Shown here: in pieces, positions 1-12,123 of the stretch
Layout: each line of letters starts with the position of its first letter
Position numbering within the stretch: the first letter of the stretch is position 1
DNA from: Circinella umbellata
Lineage: Eukaryota > Mucoromycota > Mucoromycetes > Mucorales > Lichtheimiaceae
Assembly (NCBI GenBank): GCA_025093555.1
Contig: JAIWNF010000008.1
Span: forward strand, 1-64,000
Reading direction: 5' to 3'
Length of the DNA: 64,000 nt
The notes under the pieces: generated by a model
What the model saw: only the letters and a program-made list of their open reading frames with translations
Databases searched by the model: none
What the model was told of the DNA's origin: nothing
Made by a program: the position numbers and the translations under genes

Positions 1-431
1 AATAATATAAGATGAAAAGGGTTCTTTTTTTAGAAAAAAAGTCTGTTATTACTACTTGAGGTTCTATTACAACGGTAGCTTCCAAATTTGCAGGGTTATT
101 TGCAGGGTTAGCTGCACATTGACACGACGTTCTTCGTGAATGGCCAATTTGGCCACAACTTGGACATTGAGGTTCTGACTATTACCATTATAGATCAAGA
201 ATTAGAAATTGCATTCTTTCTGCTCTCTCTATCCCAACTAATAGTACTTACGGTTTGCTGTTGCAAAGAACTACCGCCATTACTTGAATGGTTTCTTTGT
301 TCCTGATCATTCACAAAAATGATTTCATTCTCAGTACGAATGCTTAATCGAGCTGGATTCATCAAGCAATCTCGGTGAGTTCTACGGGAATGTCTGGGCT
401 GATGGCATGAAGGGCAAATTGAAGTGCTCAT
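1..431 (-). pseudogene. 5' end of a second Helitron ORF, cut by window edge
   Basis: On the minus strand an ATG at 431 opens a reading frame whose start (CPSCHQPRHSRRTHRDC) is a zinc-knuckle-like Cys/His cluster. It closely parallels the start of the Helitron protein at 6395 (CHACGSTTHSRTTHRDC). Further down, at about 175-120 on the minus strand, a second cluster of the same type (CPSCGQIGHSRRTSCQC) appears in another frame after a stop. I read this as the N-terminal zinc-knuckle region of a second Helitron Rep/helicase protein in the same orientation, running out of the window to the left. The stop near 195 may be an intron or decay; this cannot be told apart here. The similarity to the neighbour copy is seen directly; the Helitron assignment is inferred from that neighbour. 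Confidence 0.6.
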
Positions 432-589
432 TCTATAAATATATCGCAGGTTATAAAATGTAAAGTAAAATTGTAAAAAATGCTAAGCAAAAAGTTTATT
501 AATTATACAGGTTGGTGTTGTTAAGCTGAGTCTAAGAATTTCCTTTTTTAGGTTTTATAAAAATCTAAACTTTTTAGTAGTATAGACGT

Positions 590-715
590 TTGCCTGCCTC
601 GCTTCACTTCGGCTGAATGAGCCCCTACGCTTCGCTTCGGGTCATTTAACGGAAAACACGCCGCAAGGGGGGTAAACCCCCCTTGACCCCCCAAAAAGGC
701 GCTTCGCGCCTAGTA
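590..715. repeat. GC-rich hairpin cluster between two Helitron copies
   Basis: This island is strikingly GC-rich against AT-rich surroundings. It contains a perfect hairpin at 664-685 (nine-base arms CAAGGGGGG / CCCCCCTTG, four-base loop) and a second at 698-710 (GGCGC / GCGCC, loop TTC), directly followed by TAG. It also has several CTTCGCTTCG-type direct repeats at 599-640. The island lies between the helicase end of one Helitron and the start of the next, where a 3' terminal hairpin would be expected. No convincing CTRR end could be assigned on the minus strand, so the exact element boundary is not called. Confidence 0.5.
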
Positions 716-1051
716 GCGACGATGCCCAAGGCTGTATAATTGTTTTGTGGATCCAGTCAAATAAAAAATAAACTGCATTAGTATTGTAATAAGTTGTCTT
801 TAAGATGGGATAGAATTTTATTGATAAAAAGGAAAAAAATATATAAAAGTTATTAAAAGTAAGGTGATTTTACTGAAGTTTTGTGGAGGTAAGGTTATTA
901 AAAGGATGCTGGTTGTTTAAGATAAATTGGTCATATATGTAAAGAAGTTATGAAATTGAAGGAGGAGGCGGAAGAGGTGATGGAGAGAATATTTCGGGAT
1001 ATACGACATTTTTTGTAATAGGGCGATCAGCTTGTCTATCCTATTCAGCCA

Positions 1052-4000
1052 TTATATGCAATTTCTGTAATCGGTAACGCGTGAAAATGCGACATATAAC
1101 TGACCATGCGAAAACACTGGATCAGGAAGATAAACACCAATGTGTGTTAATGTTTGACCCTGCGACTTGTTTATACTAAGACAGAAAGCAGGTTTAAGTG
1201 GAAATTGTTTCCGAGATATTTCGCATGGTAATCCAGAAGATTGTGAAGAGCTGATAAGCTTAACACGTGGTATATGGACGGGATTGCCAGTATGGCTGCC
1301 AGTTATAATTTCGGCTTCTTTGAGATGTGTATGTAGGTTTCTGCAAATTAGTTTTGTTCCATTACAAAGACCCTCTGCTGGATTCAAGTTACAGAGAAGG
1401 ATGACAGGTTGGTTGATTTTTAGACGAAGTCGATGAGGTGGGAATCCTATTAAGTTTAAACAAAAAATAATATAATGATAATGATATCCGAATAAATAAT
1501 GAGTAATATATAATATAAATAGAACGCAGTAAACGAACATGTTAGTGTTGGCATGAATTCATAGGGAAGCTCAACAGAAATACTCGTTACCTGAAATACA
1601 CAATGTGTTTAAAAATTCAGTAGGGATTTGGTTGGCATATTCTTCGCCAGGGACGGTGTCTGCACTTAAATATTCATGGCATTCGCCTGGAAAACGATCA
1701 GTAGCGACATCATTAATAATATCTACTACAGTGTTTTTTGGTGATAATATTGCCCTTTGTGCAAAATATTGTGGGTCGGGTGTTGTATGGCTGTCTAAAT
1801 TTGGGTAGATTACATCCAAAAGATTATTTATATTTGAACCTCTTATGCACCGTTCGCGATCAAGAAAAATATAATCTGAGTTTGGACGAACTATAAAATG
1901 AAAATTAGTATTAAAAGCCATCCTCTTGGGTTTTATTTATATGTATTTTTTTGTTCAAAAGATAAAGTACCTGAAGCCATTTGACCATCGCCAATTTGAA
2001 GTAAATCTCGCGCAAATTGTCATTGACGTTCGGAATGTTCATTGTTATCGTCAAGGTTTTGTAATCGCATATTGATTGTTAAACGAAAAGTACGAATTGA
2101 ATTCATAAAGGCGAACGAACAAAACTTGCATTGACACAGTCACTTCTACTTCCTCTTTTGACAACAGGAAGGGTTTGTCGAAAGTCACCACCAAAAACTA
2201 TCAGTTTGTTACCGAAAAGGGCGTTTTGTAGTGAAGGATCGGTAGCACCCATGATATCCTGAAGTGTACGATTTACAGCCTCAACAGCATGACGATGAAT
2301 CATTGGCACTTCATCCCAAACAATTAAAGAAGCATCGCGAATGGCTTGCGCCCTTTCACTTTGCAAACTAATTGAACATGTAGATGAATTGTCTAAATTT
2401 TCAACAGGAATTTTAAATATTGAGTGTGCTGTTGCACCTCGTCGAAGTAACAAAGCAGCAACACCAGTAGAAGCAACAGCAATTGCAGACTTGTTTTGAG
2501 AATGAACGTGGGCAAGGAGAGTATTATAAAGGAATGTTTTACCACTCCCACCTTGACCATCCAAAAGAAGGCCCGTTGCTCGATAGTAGGATCATTGACA
2601 GCAGCTGTTACTGCATCGAATACAGCACGTTGATCAGCATTAAGACTTCTAATAGAATCTTCTGCTACTTGGGCGAGATCTTCAGTGTTTCCAGCTTCTA
2701 CCTGCTGTGGATGTTCAGGTATTTCATTTTCAAAAGAAGAAAGATCAGGTAGAGGAGGGAGTGTTGGGAATTGTGAAAGAGAGCTATTTTGATCGAGAAG
2801 AAATTATTAATATCAGTAATTGCCTGAGCATTACAGCGCGCAACATCAGGTTCCATATCATTCACACGATATCAATGTTGATAGTCTTCCGAAAGATGGT
2901 CGCCATATTTTTGCCACAAAGCACCAGGGTTAGATAGGTTTGCGAATAAAAGTAAAGTAACAAAAAGACGGCGAAGTTGAGGGATGGATGTTACAACCGA
3001 TATTGCTTCTGCAAGACAAAGATCATATTCTTCATCACTTTCCAACAACAAACGTGCTGCAGCCGCTTCTTGAAATAATTCATATTCACGACCATTGTAA
3101 CGCAATAAATCATTATAACTTTGTGTGCCAGGAACATTATGTAGCAATAGGCGTAAAGAGAATCGTTCCATATCACCAGGCGACACAAATACTACCCGAC
3201 CAACAGCAGCTTTGGATCGAGTTCGTGGACTCCAATAATTATGGGTACCACTTGTATTCCAAGAATATTGTGATGGTATTTGATGATAGCATAATTCTCG
3301 TGTAGTGGGATCAGTGCTTAAAAAATAATAAAGGTAATAGAAAGTGTCGGTGATTAGAAAGAAGTAAGAAAAACGTATATCTTAATAGAACAACAAAGAA
3401 TTACATACCGATTTAATTCAAAGTATGCCTCCAGGGTCGAGAGTTTTTGTTCTGCACGCTCAATCACTTCTTGTACAGTTTGATTGGGGCGATAGTACAC
3501 GTTTTTTTTCCAGGTAAATGAATAGATAAAGATTGTACAAAGGGTGCTCTTGAGTGCAATGAAAAACCAAATAAACGCCAAAAAGACTCCATGCAGATAC
3601 ATACCGAGCGTCTTGATATAAGGTTGTTTCATCAATATATCTTCATCATCTTCATTATCAACAGTAGCAATAGCAGTAGCGGAACTATCATTATTCGGCG
3701 ACGACGATAGACATTAACGCACGATCATGTCCTTTAAATACATACTTATAGAGATACTTGACAGCGCGGACATTATTACATATCTCAACATTTATATGAG
3801 AATCATACTTTGTGTCAAATAAAGATTGTGGGGCACCACCCAGGTGTTATCGAGTGCAACTCTGTTTCTACTTCTTCGTACATCTACTGTTCTGCCATCA
3901 TTACGTCGTCTATATATTGGATAACCACCTACTTCAGCTTCGGTAGTTTCCTGGGCAAATGCTTTTGGATAATGCTTGGAACAATGGCCGTTTACCATGC

Positions 4001-6395
4001 AAGGTGAGTCGGGATACGCGGACCGCATGAACCATGCATCATATTTCTAGTAACAGTGCATATGCAGCAGGGTGACGATCAGGGTCAGGTATTTCGGCTG
4101 AGACGATGTTATCATAATCGTGGGACCTGAGGGTTTGCAATCAGAGGATAAAATCAAAAGAATATGACAATGCGGAAGTCCCCGTTTCTGATGCTCCACA
4201 ACACTGATATGTGCCACACATGTTCCAAGTACATGTTTCTTAGTTAAGTCATCCATCATGAATTAAGCTACATAGAAAACAGAAAAGTCAATATCAACGT
4301 CAAAAATACTTGTTAATATAATTATAAAGAGCTTGAAAATAATTATATCAATGAATGACTCGTTCTCAACAAAATAACAAAGAAGTATAGAAAAGGCTCG
4401 AAGATATATGTTCAGGAAGCTTTCTGAGAGAAGTAAACTTTCAAATATGTAAACGAATAAAAATCATCATACCTTCATATGGAAAACTCTCGCAGTTAAA
4501 TGGGACGATCAACAGCTCTCTGGCCAGTTTTAACTCATGGGTAATTTCAATCCAGGAGGGGTTGCAGGTGAAGGTGATAAACAGGTCTGGTTTCGAAAAA
4601 CATCGTACAATTGCCATAGCATCTTGGTATCTGTATTCATGTCTCTGGGACCACCAATAAATGTGGAAGGAAGAAGAACAGACCTTCCAAATTTCGAGCA
4701 ATTTCACCATCAATAGCATCAACCAAGCCTTCCAACATTTCAGCACGGAGTGATGTTTGATTTCTACGAATGTACTCAAGACGATGCTGTTCTACTTTAA
4801 CCCACATATCAACACAAATTGGTGAAATAAAGTTGATAGTATACAATATAGTAGTTATCACGATCGTGGAGTAAATATGCATAATAGCGCATAGGTGTTG
4901 TATGACCATCATCATCATCATCAGAAACATTTGCTAATTATAAAACAAATTGTAAGATATTAATTAGCTTTACGTATAATATATATATATATATATATAA
5001 ATATAAAAGTTTGTTCTTACATATATTGTTTGGGTGATTATTGGGCAATGGTGCAACCCACCCTTGTTCACCACGTGGAAATATAAGCACATAATGAGTA
5101 GGATCATATAAAGGATGAAACTCATTGATACGCATTAATCCACCACCACGACGTGTTATAACTACATCACGATATGCTCCAACAGAACCATGGTTTGGAA
5201 GAATCGCAGCAATTTCAGCAGTAGCTGGCGCTAAATATTGCCCATAATGCCCATGCGAAGGTGTCTGATCGGAGTGGATCACAATGGCAAAATCACTGTC
5301 AGGACTTTCTTGGATACGATCGGCTGCCCTTTGATATACTTGGGATAAAGGATTATCACGATTAATCATCGTCTGTAAAGAACGCAAAGTTTAGGATCCA
5401 ATCCGTCAAAAAGACCATTTCTCAATTGGATCTGTGATTCAGTATCATGAATATAAAACTGCGCAAATCCAGGTGCTACATTCTCTGCTGGTTGGATTGC
5501 CCGTGCAATACTATGACTAATCATACCATTCACTCGAAAAGTATATACACCTTCTCTTTCATTTGCCAATTGAGAATCATACTAACACAAAGAACAATTA
5601 AAATTTACAATAATTATATACTTGTGAAGTCCAATTAATTACAATTAATTTTAATATTTTATATGATTATATACCTTGGCTGCAATAGAGGAAAAAGCAA
5701 AAGCAGAATTGTAAAGACGTATTTTCTGTCGAAAATTTCTTGCAGTTGCATCTTGATTAATTAAGAGAGAGAGAAGTTCATTTGGAGGGGAGGTGGCAAG
5801 TTAAAAGAAACCTTTCCTTTGTTGCAACAAAAAGTAAATTTAGGCTCAGCAATAGTGCCTGCACTTTTTTCTTTGATCCACATCTTTGCATTACATGATG
5901 GGCAGATAACATTCATTTCTCAAGATCTTGACGACCATTGGGTAAAATATTGGATTGACGACTAACGTGGGGAACATAGTGATCAGGGTGAACTCGAGCA
6001 ACAAAAGAGGTATGTACTGTAAAAGTATCTATACGTGGTTGCTGTTGTATAGCAGCAGGTCTGTATATACAACAATATTCATATTAAAAACCTTAATTTA
6101 TAATCTATTTAGACAGATATCAGAGAAAAATGTAGGTAACATACTGAGGTTGTAATGCTATTGCTGATTGTTCAGCTGCTTGTTGAAAAGCTTCATCATG
6201 GGTACGTCGAGTTGGCACAACAGAATCTGGTACAATTGGTTGCTCAGGTACGTTATCAACGTTAATGATAGCGCTCGCTGCATCAACAAAAATCAGAGAG
6301 CCAGGATTGGAAGTTCGGAGATGGTTTGGATTGGCTGGACAATCGCGATGAGTTGTTCTAGAATGAGTTGTGCTTCCACATGCATGACAGGTCAT
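1052..6395 (-). pseudogene. Helitron rolling-circle transposase (Rep/HUH nuclease plus Pif1-type helicase), frameshifted
   Basis: Minus-strand blocks line up in Helitron order. A zinc-knuckle start (6395) is followed by the CNAKMW...FCCNKGKV cysteine motif (about 5920-5790) and FRQKIRLYNSAFAFSS (about 5750-5700). The Rep region comes next: FITFTCNPSW at about 4590 and the HUH motif KRGLPHCHILL at about 4180, then CSKHYPKAF and the WRLFGF-type segment (about 3560). The Pif1-type helicase follows, with Walker A DGQGGSGKT (about 2560), Walker B LIVWDEVPM (about 2310), FGGDFRQ, and the C-terminal INKSQGQTL...LYVAFSRV (about 1140-1060). The family replicates by rolling-circle/peel-and-paste transposition. 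Blocks lie in different frames: shifts near 5922, 5775, 3790, 3600 and 2572 cannot all be introns, so the copy looks inactive. Several genuine introns are possible. Neighbour: another copy starts at 431 in the same orientation. Confidence 0.88.
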
Positions 6396-6410
6396 TTTTT
6401 ACAATGTTAA

Positions 6411-7089
6411 AATCCAGGGGAAAAAAAGAAACAGGACAAATAAAAAACTTTTGTTCTATGGCCCAATTTTAAAAGATCATCGGGTCAAGTTAAATACAAA
6501 AGCCGATGTCTAATGATGATATAGAATATCATAGTTGTGGAAAAGACTTTTTACTATGATAAAGAAACTACAAATATGGATGTGGAGAGACACATGTAAT
6601 AGATTTTTGCAAAAAAATAAAAATATAATCAAAGACAAACATTGGCTTTCGATTGATGGTAAAATCATTACAATTTCCATAGTAGCAATAGGTCGAAACA
6701 AAAGCCCTTTCCGCAGACAACTTTTTTATATTAATTTCCAGCAACCAATGTTTTTATATCGGAATAGCTGACAATTATCTTTAAAATACAGTGAGCAAAT
6801 GAAAAGCAAAAAAATAGAAATTCAAAGGCAGACTATCTTACAAAAAAGGAAATTTTAATGTTCAACTATCTTAATATACTAGTTTTTGGATTATAAAAAC
6901 TATCTAATAATCATTAATGCTTCTTGTTAATATTAAAAATATTCAATAACCGTTAATATTTCTTGCTAATATTAAAAATAATTAATAATGTTTTTTTAAC
7001 ATTAGCGTCCACCAATGAAATTCAATCTTAGTTTTGGCAATTATAATATTCATTTTAATACTTCATTTATTATTATTACTAGATTTTGT
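6411..7089. other. no gene seen; AT-rich flank of Helitron
   Basis: AT-rich sequence upstream of the Helitron reading frame. A short word of the type TAATATT(A)AAAAATA is repeated around 6925-6990, giving a few imperfect direct repeats. No coding motif, RNA gene or clear transposon end was recognised. Confidence 0.4.
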
Positions 7090-8356
7090 TCATATGACGA
7101 TAAAAGAATTATGATGGGTGGAGTTTTTTTTTTCAGGCATAACAATATGAGTAGTTGTTGCGTTGTTGATTTTTCTTTTATTTTTTAGGGATGCACTTGT
7201 ATTTTCTTTTCTTTTTGGGCTTGATAAAATGATGAAGTCATCTGTGCCATCTTCACCTTCATCATCGTCATCATCGTCATTGTTATCGTCACTATCATCG
7301 TCACTATCATTGTCATTGTCATTTTCGTCATTGTCATTTTCGTCATTGTCATTGTCATTGTCATTATTATCATTATCACCATTATCATTGTCATCATCAT
7401 TATCGTCGTCATCTTCGTCGTTATCATTGATATTATTATTATGGTAATTGTCATCTTCATCACTTTCGTCATGTTCATAATACTCCCCGTCATCCTCCAA
7501 AAATATCTTGACCAGCACTGCTAGGGGTGGCGCTGTCTTCGCGAATATGTTCATTATCTGGAAACCAACATATATTAGGCACCATAAAAAAGTTAATCAA
7601 AAATGTCACTTAATTAATACTGGTATTACCTATTATTATTATATATGTAATATCTACCTTTGTTATTGCTGTTGTCATTTATACCTTTTGCTGCTTTTTC
7701 TGTCAACTCTGCTTCTACTTGGACAGTATTCCAGTTTTTTTGAATCATAATTCTAGCGCCCCAGAACGCAGTGCATGCCCCGATGGGAATATACTAGTTG
7801 ACTGCTTGTTCAACTTGATTCTTCAAGCATTGATGGTAAGGTTTTACACGTTTGTCACTCCATACTATATCACTTGTGATATTCTTTTTTAACTTAAATT
7901 GCTGGACTATTGGCTTGTATAAAGTCATACCATGTCGCACTAGCGAGCGAGCCCTTCTATCTGGTATTGGTAGAAGATTATCCCTAATTCTGTATTCTTG
8001 AATTAACCATATAAATAAATTAATTGAATGTTGTTGTTTAATAATATCAATTTTTCATGTTTCTTTATTCTTCCTTTCATATGTTGGTTAGTTGATACAA
8101 TGGTCCGATAAAAGTGTTATTGAATTCTTGTTTTGTTCGACTAGGGTTTTATTATTAATAACTTTTTCAAGACATTGATTGTCTTGATTGCTTTTTTGGA
8201 AGTCTTGTTGCAAATCCTTGATACACTTCGTTAAACTGTCAACCTTTTTGTTGACTAATACTATATTTGTGGATAATTTTTTGATAGCAGCTTGTATACT
8301 ATAAAAATCTTTGTTTCCTTGGGGTCCGTTTTTGTTTGTTTTTGTTTGGGTGGCAT
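7090..8356 (-). pseudogene. degenerate gene with coiled-coil start and acidic Asp/Asn-rich tail
   Basis: I do not recognise this family. Minus-strand pieces read as one broken protein. A lysine/glutamine-rich helical segment with heptad-like spacing (LSTNIVLVNKKVDSLTKCIK, about 8290-8230) is followed by IWLIQEYRIRDNLLPIPDRR (about 8010-7955), VWSDKRVKPYHQCLKNQVEQ (about 7860-7810) and CTAFWGARIMIQKNWNTVQ (about 7775-7720). The last block (7554-7090) is a long acidic Asp/Asn tract followed by a basic end. Frames change between the blocks, and a stop follows VEQAVN, so it is broken or spliced in a way I cannot fully resolve. It sits between a Helitron and a KDZ-like transposase, so it may be a transposon passenger or a decayed orphan gene. 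No function is proposed. Confidence 0.4.
7244..7470. repeat. trinucleotide-rich low-complexity tract (TCATCG / ATTGTC units)
   Basis: Imperfect tandem units of TCATCG, TCATTG and ATTGTC run for about 200 bases. On the minus strand they encode a long Asp/Asn tract; on the plus strand a Ser/Leu tract. This is a coding-type microsatellite inside the acidic tail of the degenerate gene and is likely to vary in length between strains. Confidence 0.85.
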
Positions 8357-9330
8357 AATATAATTAAGAGAAAAAAAGATGAATTGGAAAAAGAAGCACC
8401 TGCACCAACATGGATGGATTTTTTTTTCAAATTATGCGTGTTTTACCGCAAGGTTGGAGCCAGTAGTTAATAATAAATAAGTCTTGTGATTATCGTGCAT
8501 ATAATCCTATTTCAAACAATTTCATTGAATTACCAAAACAAAACAAATACATATAGAACTCTACTATGTGTTACATATATGAAGTGATGAGCAAAATGTT
8601 ATACCACTTACATGGATAAGATATATAATAACTAATACTAATAATGAAAAATAATAATAAAAAATAGTCTATTATGAAAAACTATGAAAAAAGTGGATTA
8701 CATTGTTACCCTTTTTTTTCTCTTTCTCTTTATTAATTTTATTATTATATATATTATCACCTTATAAATTATCAACATCAATAATATCTCATTATTATAA
8801 TTATTTAACAAATAAAGAAGTATTTATCATAAATATTGTGTTCCATTCAGACCGTACCAACTGTCAAAGATAACCAGGATAATTGCTACACGTACTCGTG
8901 AATGTTACCTAAACCAGTAAGGGGCACACGTACAAGTAATTGCAACATTTAAAGTAACTGTTACAAGTACAAGTTACTAATACTCAAGATTTCAGCCAAT
9001 TATCAACTTAGGATAGATAGATAGAAATTAGTATAAATAAGACATCTTTCTTCCTCAATTAAATCTTTAGTTCTACTAAGTTTATAAAGTTAATAAATTA
9101 CTTGGTTCACTCACCATTATTTTCTATTTTCTCCCTACAATCGGGATTGATTTATTTTGTTGGTTATTAAATTAACCAAACTGTTTTATTTTTATAAGTT
9201 ATTTATTTTAACTTATCCTTTTCCTTGAGTCATATACTCGGAATTATATTACTTTTTATTCATTTTATTTAACACGATACGACCGAAACGTATCAACATA
9301 TCCATCAGGATGAATATGACCAATAAAGAT
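8357..9330. other. no gene seen; possible regulatory or LTR-like stretch
   Basis: This stretch has no recognisable coding motif. At 8850-9000 it carries repeated short words (ACAAGTA, GTTAC) and near 9030 a TATA-like GTATAAATA followed by a pyrimidine-rich stretch. That arrangement resembles a promoter or a solo LTR, but no matching TG...CA ends with a duplicated target site were found, so no element is called. Confidence 0.3.
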
Positions 9331-10870
9331 GTATAAGTTTAGGGACGTCTGCAGGATTCAACTTGGTTATGCTAGGCCATATAATATATAATCGTTTTGA
9401 TATAGCACTGACTTTTCCAGCAAAGCATTCAATATCATAGAACAATGTTACAAAGAATTTTGATGATGATCCTGGATGCAAATAAGGGTATCCTTTTGGT
9501 TTTGGTACAGTGGTTTCCCATACGTTTACAAGCGCCAGGAGTCTTGTTTCATTTTCCTGTTTATGTCAGAAAAAGAAAATCACATCACCAAAAAAAAATT
9601 TTGCTTTGCGAACCATAGTTCATCTTCTTCTATCAGTATCTACTTCAATTAACAGTTTTACAAAATAATCATCATGAAGGTCTTCATTTTGTTCTTAATA
9701 GGCGCTCCCTACCATTTCTTGTTCATTTATCCATAACCTTGATCTAATTTCAATTCTTGTATTAAGTGATTTAAAGTTTAGGACATGTACAGACCAGTAA
9801 TCAGTAAGTGCTTGTTTTATATTGTATTCGTTGTAATTGGTTACTATATCATTCCAATATGGTCCCCATATTTCGCGCGCATTATCATCAACCGAATCAG
9901 TTAGCACTTCTTGTTTATGTAATTTTTTGGTATTATAATCAAATCCAATTCTAATCCTTTCTACATATCGCTGTGCTGCAAGTGCAACCATAATATTTCT
10001 AGCACTGACACCTGTTGCTGAGCGTGATTTTACTTTTTCTTTATTTCTCCAATAGCTCTTTCTTAACAGAAGGCATTATAATAGCATATTGGACCCATCG
10101 CAATTATTATATGATCGAGATGTGTTAAGTAATGTTGAGAAATAGTAAGGACGGTACTGTTAATATTTTTGTTATCAACTTGAGATTTCAGATACTGGAT
10201 CCACACATCCACATCTTTTTTGAGTTTTTTTAAGTCGTCATCCGTAATTGTTTTTTTAAAAGTTATGTTGCATACACTTCCAAGGGCAAGTATAGCAGTT
10301 TTTGCTTCTTTGTTAGTAATCATTTCAGCAATCAAAGTCGGGGCAATAAGACAAACAAGATGTATATAATCAGTAGATCGAAGATAACCAGCTTGCTGTG
10401 ATATATCAATAGTACAATTGCTAAAGGTAGATGGAATTGTTTTTCTTGAATTTGCCAATGATTCAGCAATTGTTTTTCTAATACTCTTTCATAGAAAAAA
10501 AGAATGTACCTAACATAATAGAATACATCAATTAGTTTTATATATATAACTTGCAGCAAGTAATAATGTAGTAATGAAACATTGAACCTACATTCCACAT
10601 ATCAATTTCCATAATTGCTTAGCTATTCCCAGTCCAATCAAATGCATTGAATCAAGGCCATAAGTCACAGAACCTTTATAAGAATACAAATCACAAAATG
10701 GTGAAGGACGTAATATCCCCTTATCTATATTTCCTTCTTGAAAATCTTTAAGCGGTCGCATACGTGGTCGAACTCTTTTATCTAGGACAAAATACATCCC
10801 TCTCTTCTTCCCTTTGGTGTTTGGTGCTGCACCACCAAGAATTTCACAAAATCGGCATCCATACCTAGTA
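9330..10870 (-). pseudogene. KDZ/Plavaka-like DNA transposase, decayed
   Basis: Minus-strand blocks resemble the large transposase-domain proteins that are abundant in Mucoromycota. They are a YGCRFCEILGG cysteine motif (about 10865), VRPRMRPLKDF (about 10775), GLDSMHLIGLGIAKQLWKLI (about 10660-10600, an Asp-x2-His block), SRKTIPSTFSN with a helical region (10450-10300), HYLTHLDHIIIAMGP (about 10120) and SARNIMVALAAQRYVERIRI (about 10000). The C-terminal YIIWPSITKLNPADVP lies near 9380. A stop follows the block at 10063, and the reading frame changes between ERAIGEIKKK and SRSATG (about 10030), so the gene is broken. The N-terminal zinc-finger exon is missing upstream; a separate fragment with such a finger lies at 11334 on the other strand. 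Superfamily placement is from memory of these motifs, not from a search. Confidence 0.62.
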
Positions 10871-11209
10871 GTAAAGAATATAAAAGTGAATGGTTAATAT
10901 ACAACTTTCTTTTCACATTGTAACTTCTTTTTTCCCATTATAACTTTTTTTCTACTAGAACCCATTTTCCCACTATAACTTTTTATTACTACAATTCTTT
11001 TTTATTATAACTTATTTATTTCCTATTATGTTTTTCAAACCAAAATAATAAAATCATCTAAAAATAATGCACCTCTGTTACTAATGTTTTATTTAAACGA
11101 TCTCAAACGACTACCATATACCATCTTGTAAAATACCTTTTCTCATGAAAAAATACTGTGACATCTACTATATAGCCTAAATTTTCATCTAATTGATCCT
11201 TTTGTATTA

Positions 11210-11330
11210 CGGATTACGGATTCAATCTGGATTTTTATGAAACGGATTCGGATTGCAATTTTCTAATCCGTGGACAATCCGGATTTCCGAAAATCCGATC
11301 CGGATTGGTCTACTAAGAACCCTAATTCTC
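11210..11330. repeat. CGGAT-rich repeat, left copy
   Basis: About 120 bases dense in CGGAT/ATCCG words in both orientations, ending CTACTAAGAACC. The reverse complement of 14924-15078 matches almost base for base over the outer 100 bases (GGATTACGGATTCAATCTGG and onward), so the two copies form an inverted pair around the Merlin transposon. Confidence 0.85.
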
Positions 11331-11333
11331 ACC

Positions 11334-11564
11334 ATGTCAGATCTCGTCAATACTCTCTCATACCTTTGTTTTTGTCCTTTGTGTCAACGGCATAACCCAG
11401 GAAGAGGTTATATCGTGGGTGCTGGAACATATCGTGCGCATCAAAATGCTGCTATTATATATGAAGCTATGACAGGTGATCCATCTGCTGAAAGTAATGG
11501 TAGGAATAATATAATTTATGATTGGAAGATTGAGAAGTTGAGAAGTTGTATATATAGCCGCTAA
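11334..11564 (+). pseudogene. orphan transposase N-terminal zinc-finger fragment
   Basis: A 76-codon frame starts MSDLVNTLSYLCFCPLCQRH and continues GRGYIVGAGTYRAHQN. This is a Cys-x-Cys-x2-Cys...His arrangement like the N-terminal finger exon of Mucoromycota KDZ-like transposases. It sits immediately inside the left CGGAT repeat and points away from the KDZ-like pseudogene at 9330-10870, so it is probably a leftover of a different copy. Nothing downstream continues the protein. Confidence 0.4.
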
Positions 11565-12123
11565 ATCACGTGTGTGTAATATAGACGAGGTTAAAGTGCA
11601 CTTTATACACTCAAGTGTTTTTTGTCTATATGTAGTGTAATAATTAATTTAACATTACACAAAGGTAACTGTAAAAACTAGAGATCCTACGCTATCCAAT
11701 GCACTACTTTGTGTAACCATAGGAATATTAATTGAATTGTTATAGAGGATTAAAGTTAGTCAATATCTTTTATTATAGACTTTATATATGATCTTTTTAT
11801 CTTATTTCCTTATTTGTGCATTATTTCATTATGATAATCATTAAAATGCCATTATATACTCTTATTCAACTTTTTGCTTCTCTATCAGATGATGCATTTA
11901 CATTGTATATTTAGTCGGGTAAATATATACCCACTCTTTATGATAATCAAAAGAGTATAAAAAAAGTAATAAGAAAAAACTTTTAATATAATACTTTCTT
12001 AAAGGATTATATAATAAATAATTGATAATAGATACCATTTATATTTTTTAATAGTTATTTAATATTAAGATAAGGTAAAAAAAAGAAATAAAAAAAGAAA
12101 GAAAAATATTTAAGAAAAAAGCA
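11565..12123. other. no gene seen; AT-rich
   Basis: AT-rich DNA between the zinc-finger fragment and the Merlin gene. A short stretch at about 11594-11625 (CACTCAAGTGTTTTT) recurs in inverted form near 14675-14705, hinting at inner terminal repeats of the Merlin element. Nothing else is recognised. Confidence 0.35.

Noticed and set aside
698..714. GGCGC hairpin followed by CTAGT as a plus-strand Helitron 3' end
   Set aside because: It looks like a hairpin plus CTRR-T end, but both Helitron frames are on the minus strand and no plus-strand Helitron coding is present upstream.
7163..7447. Plus-strand Ser/Leu-rich frame
   Set aside because: Shadow of the trinucleotide tract that encodes the Asp/Asn-rich tail on the minus strand.
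7244..7470. Possible CRISPR-like or satellite array
   Set aside because: Units are six bases with no spacers; this is a coding microsatellite in a eukaryotic genome.
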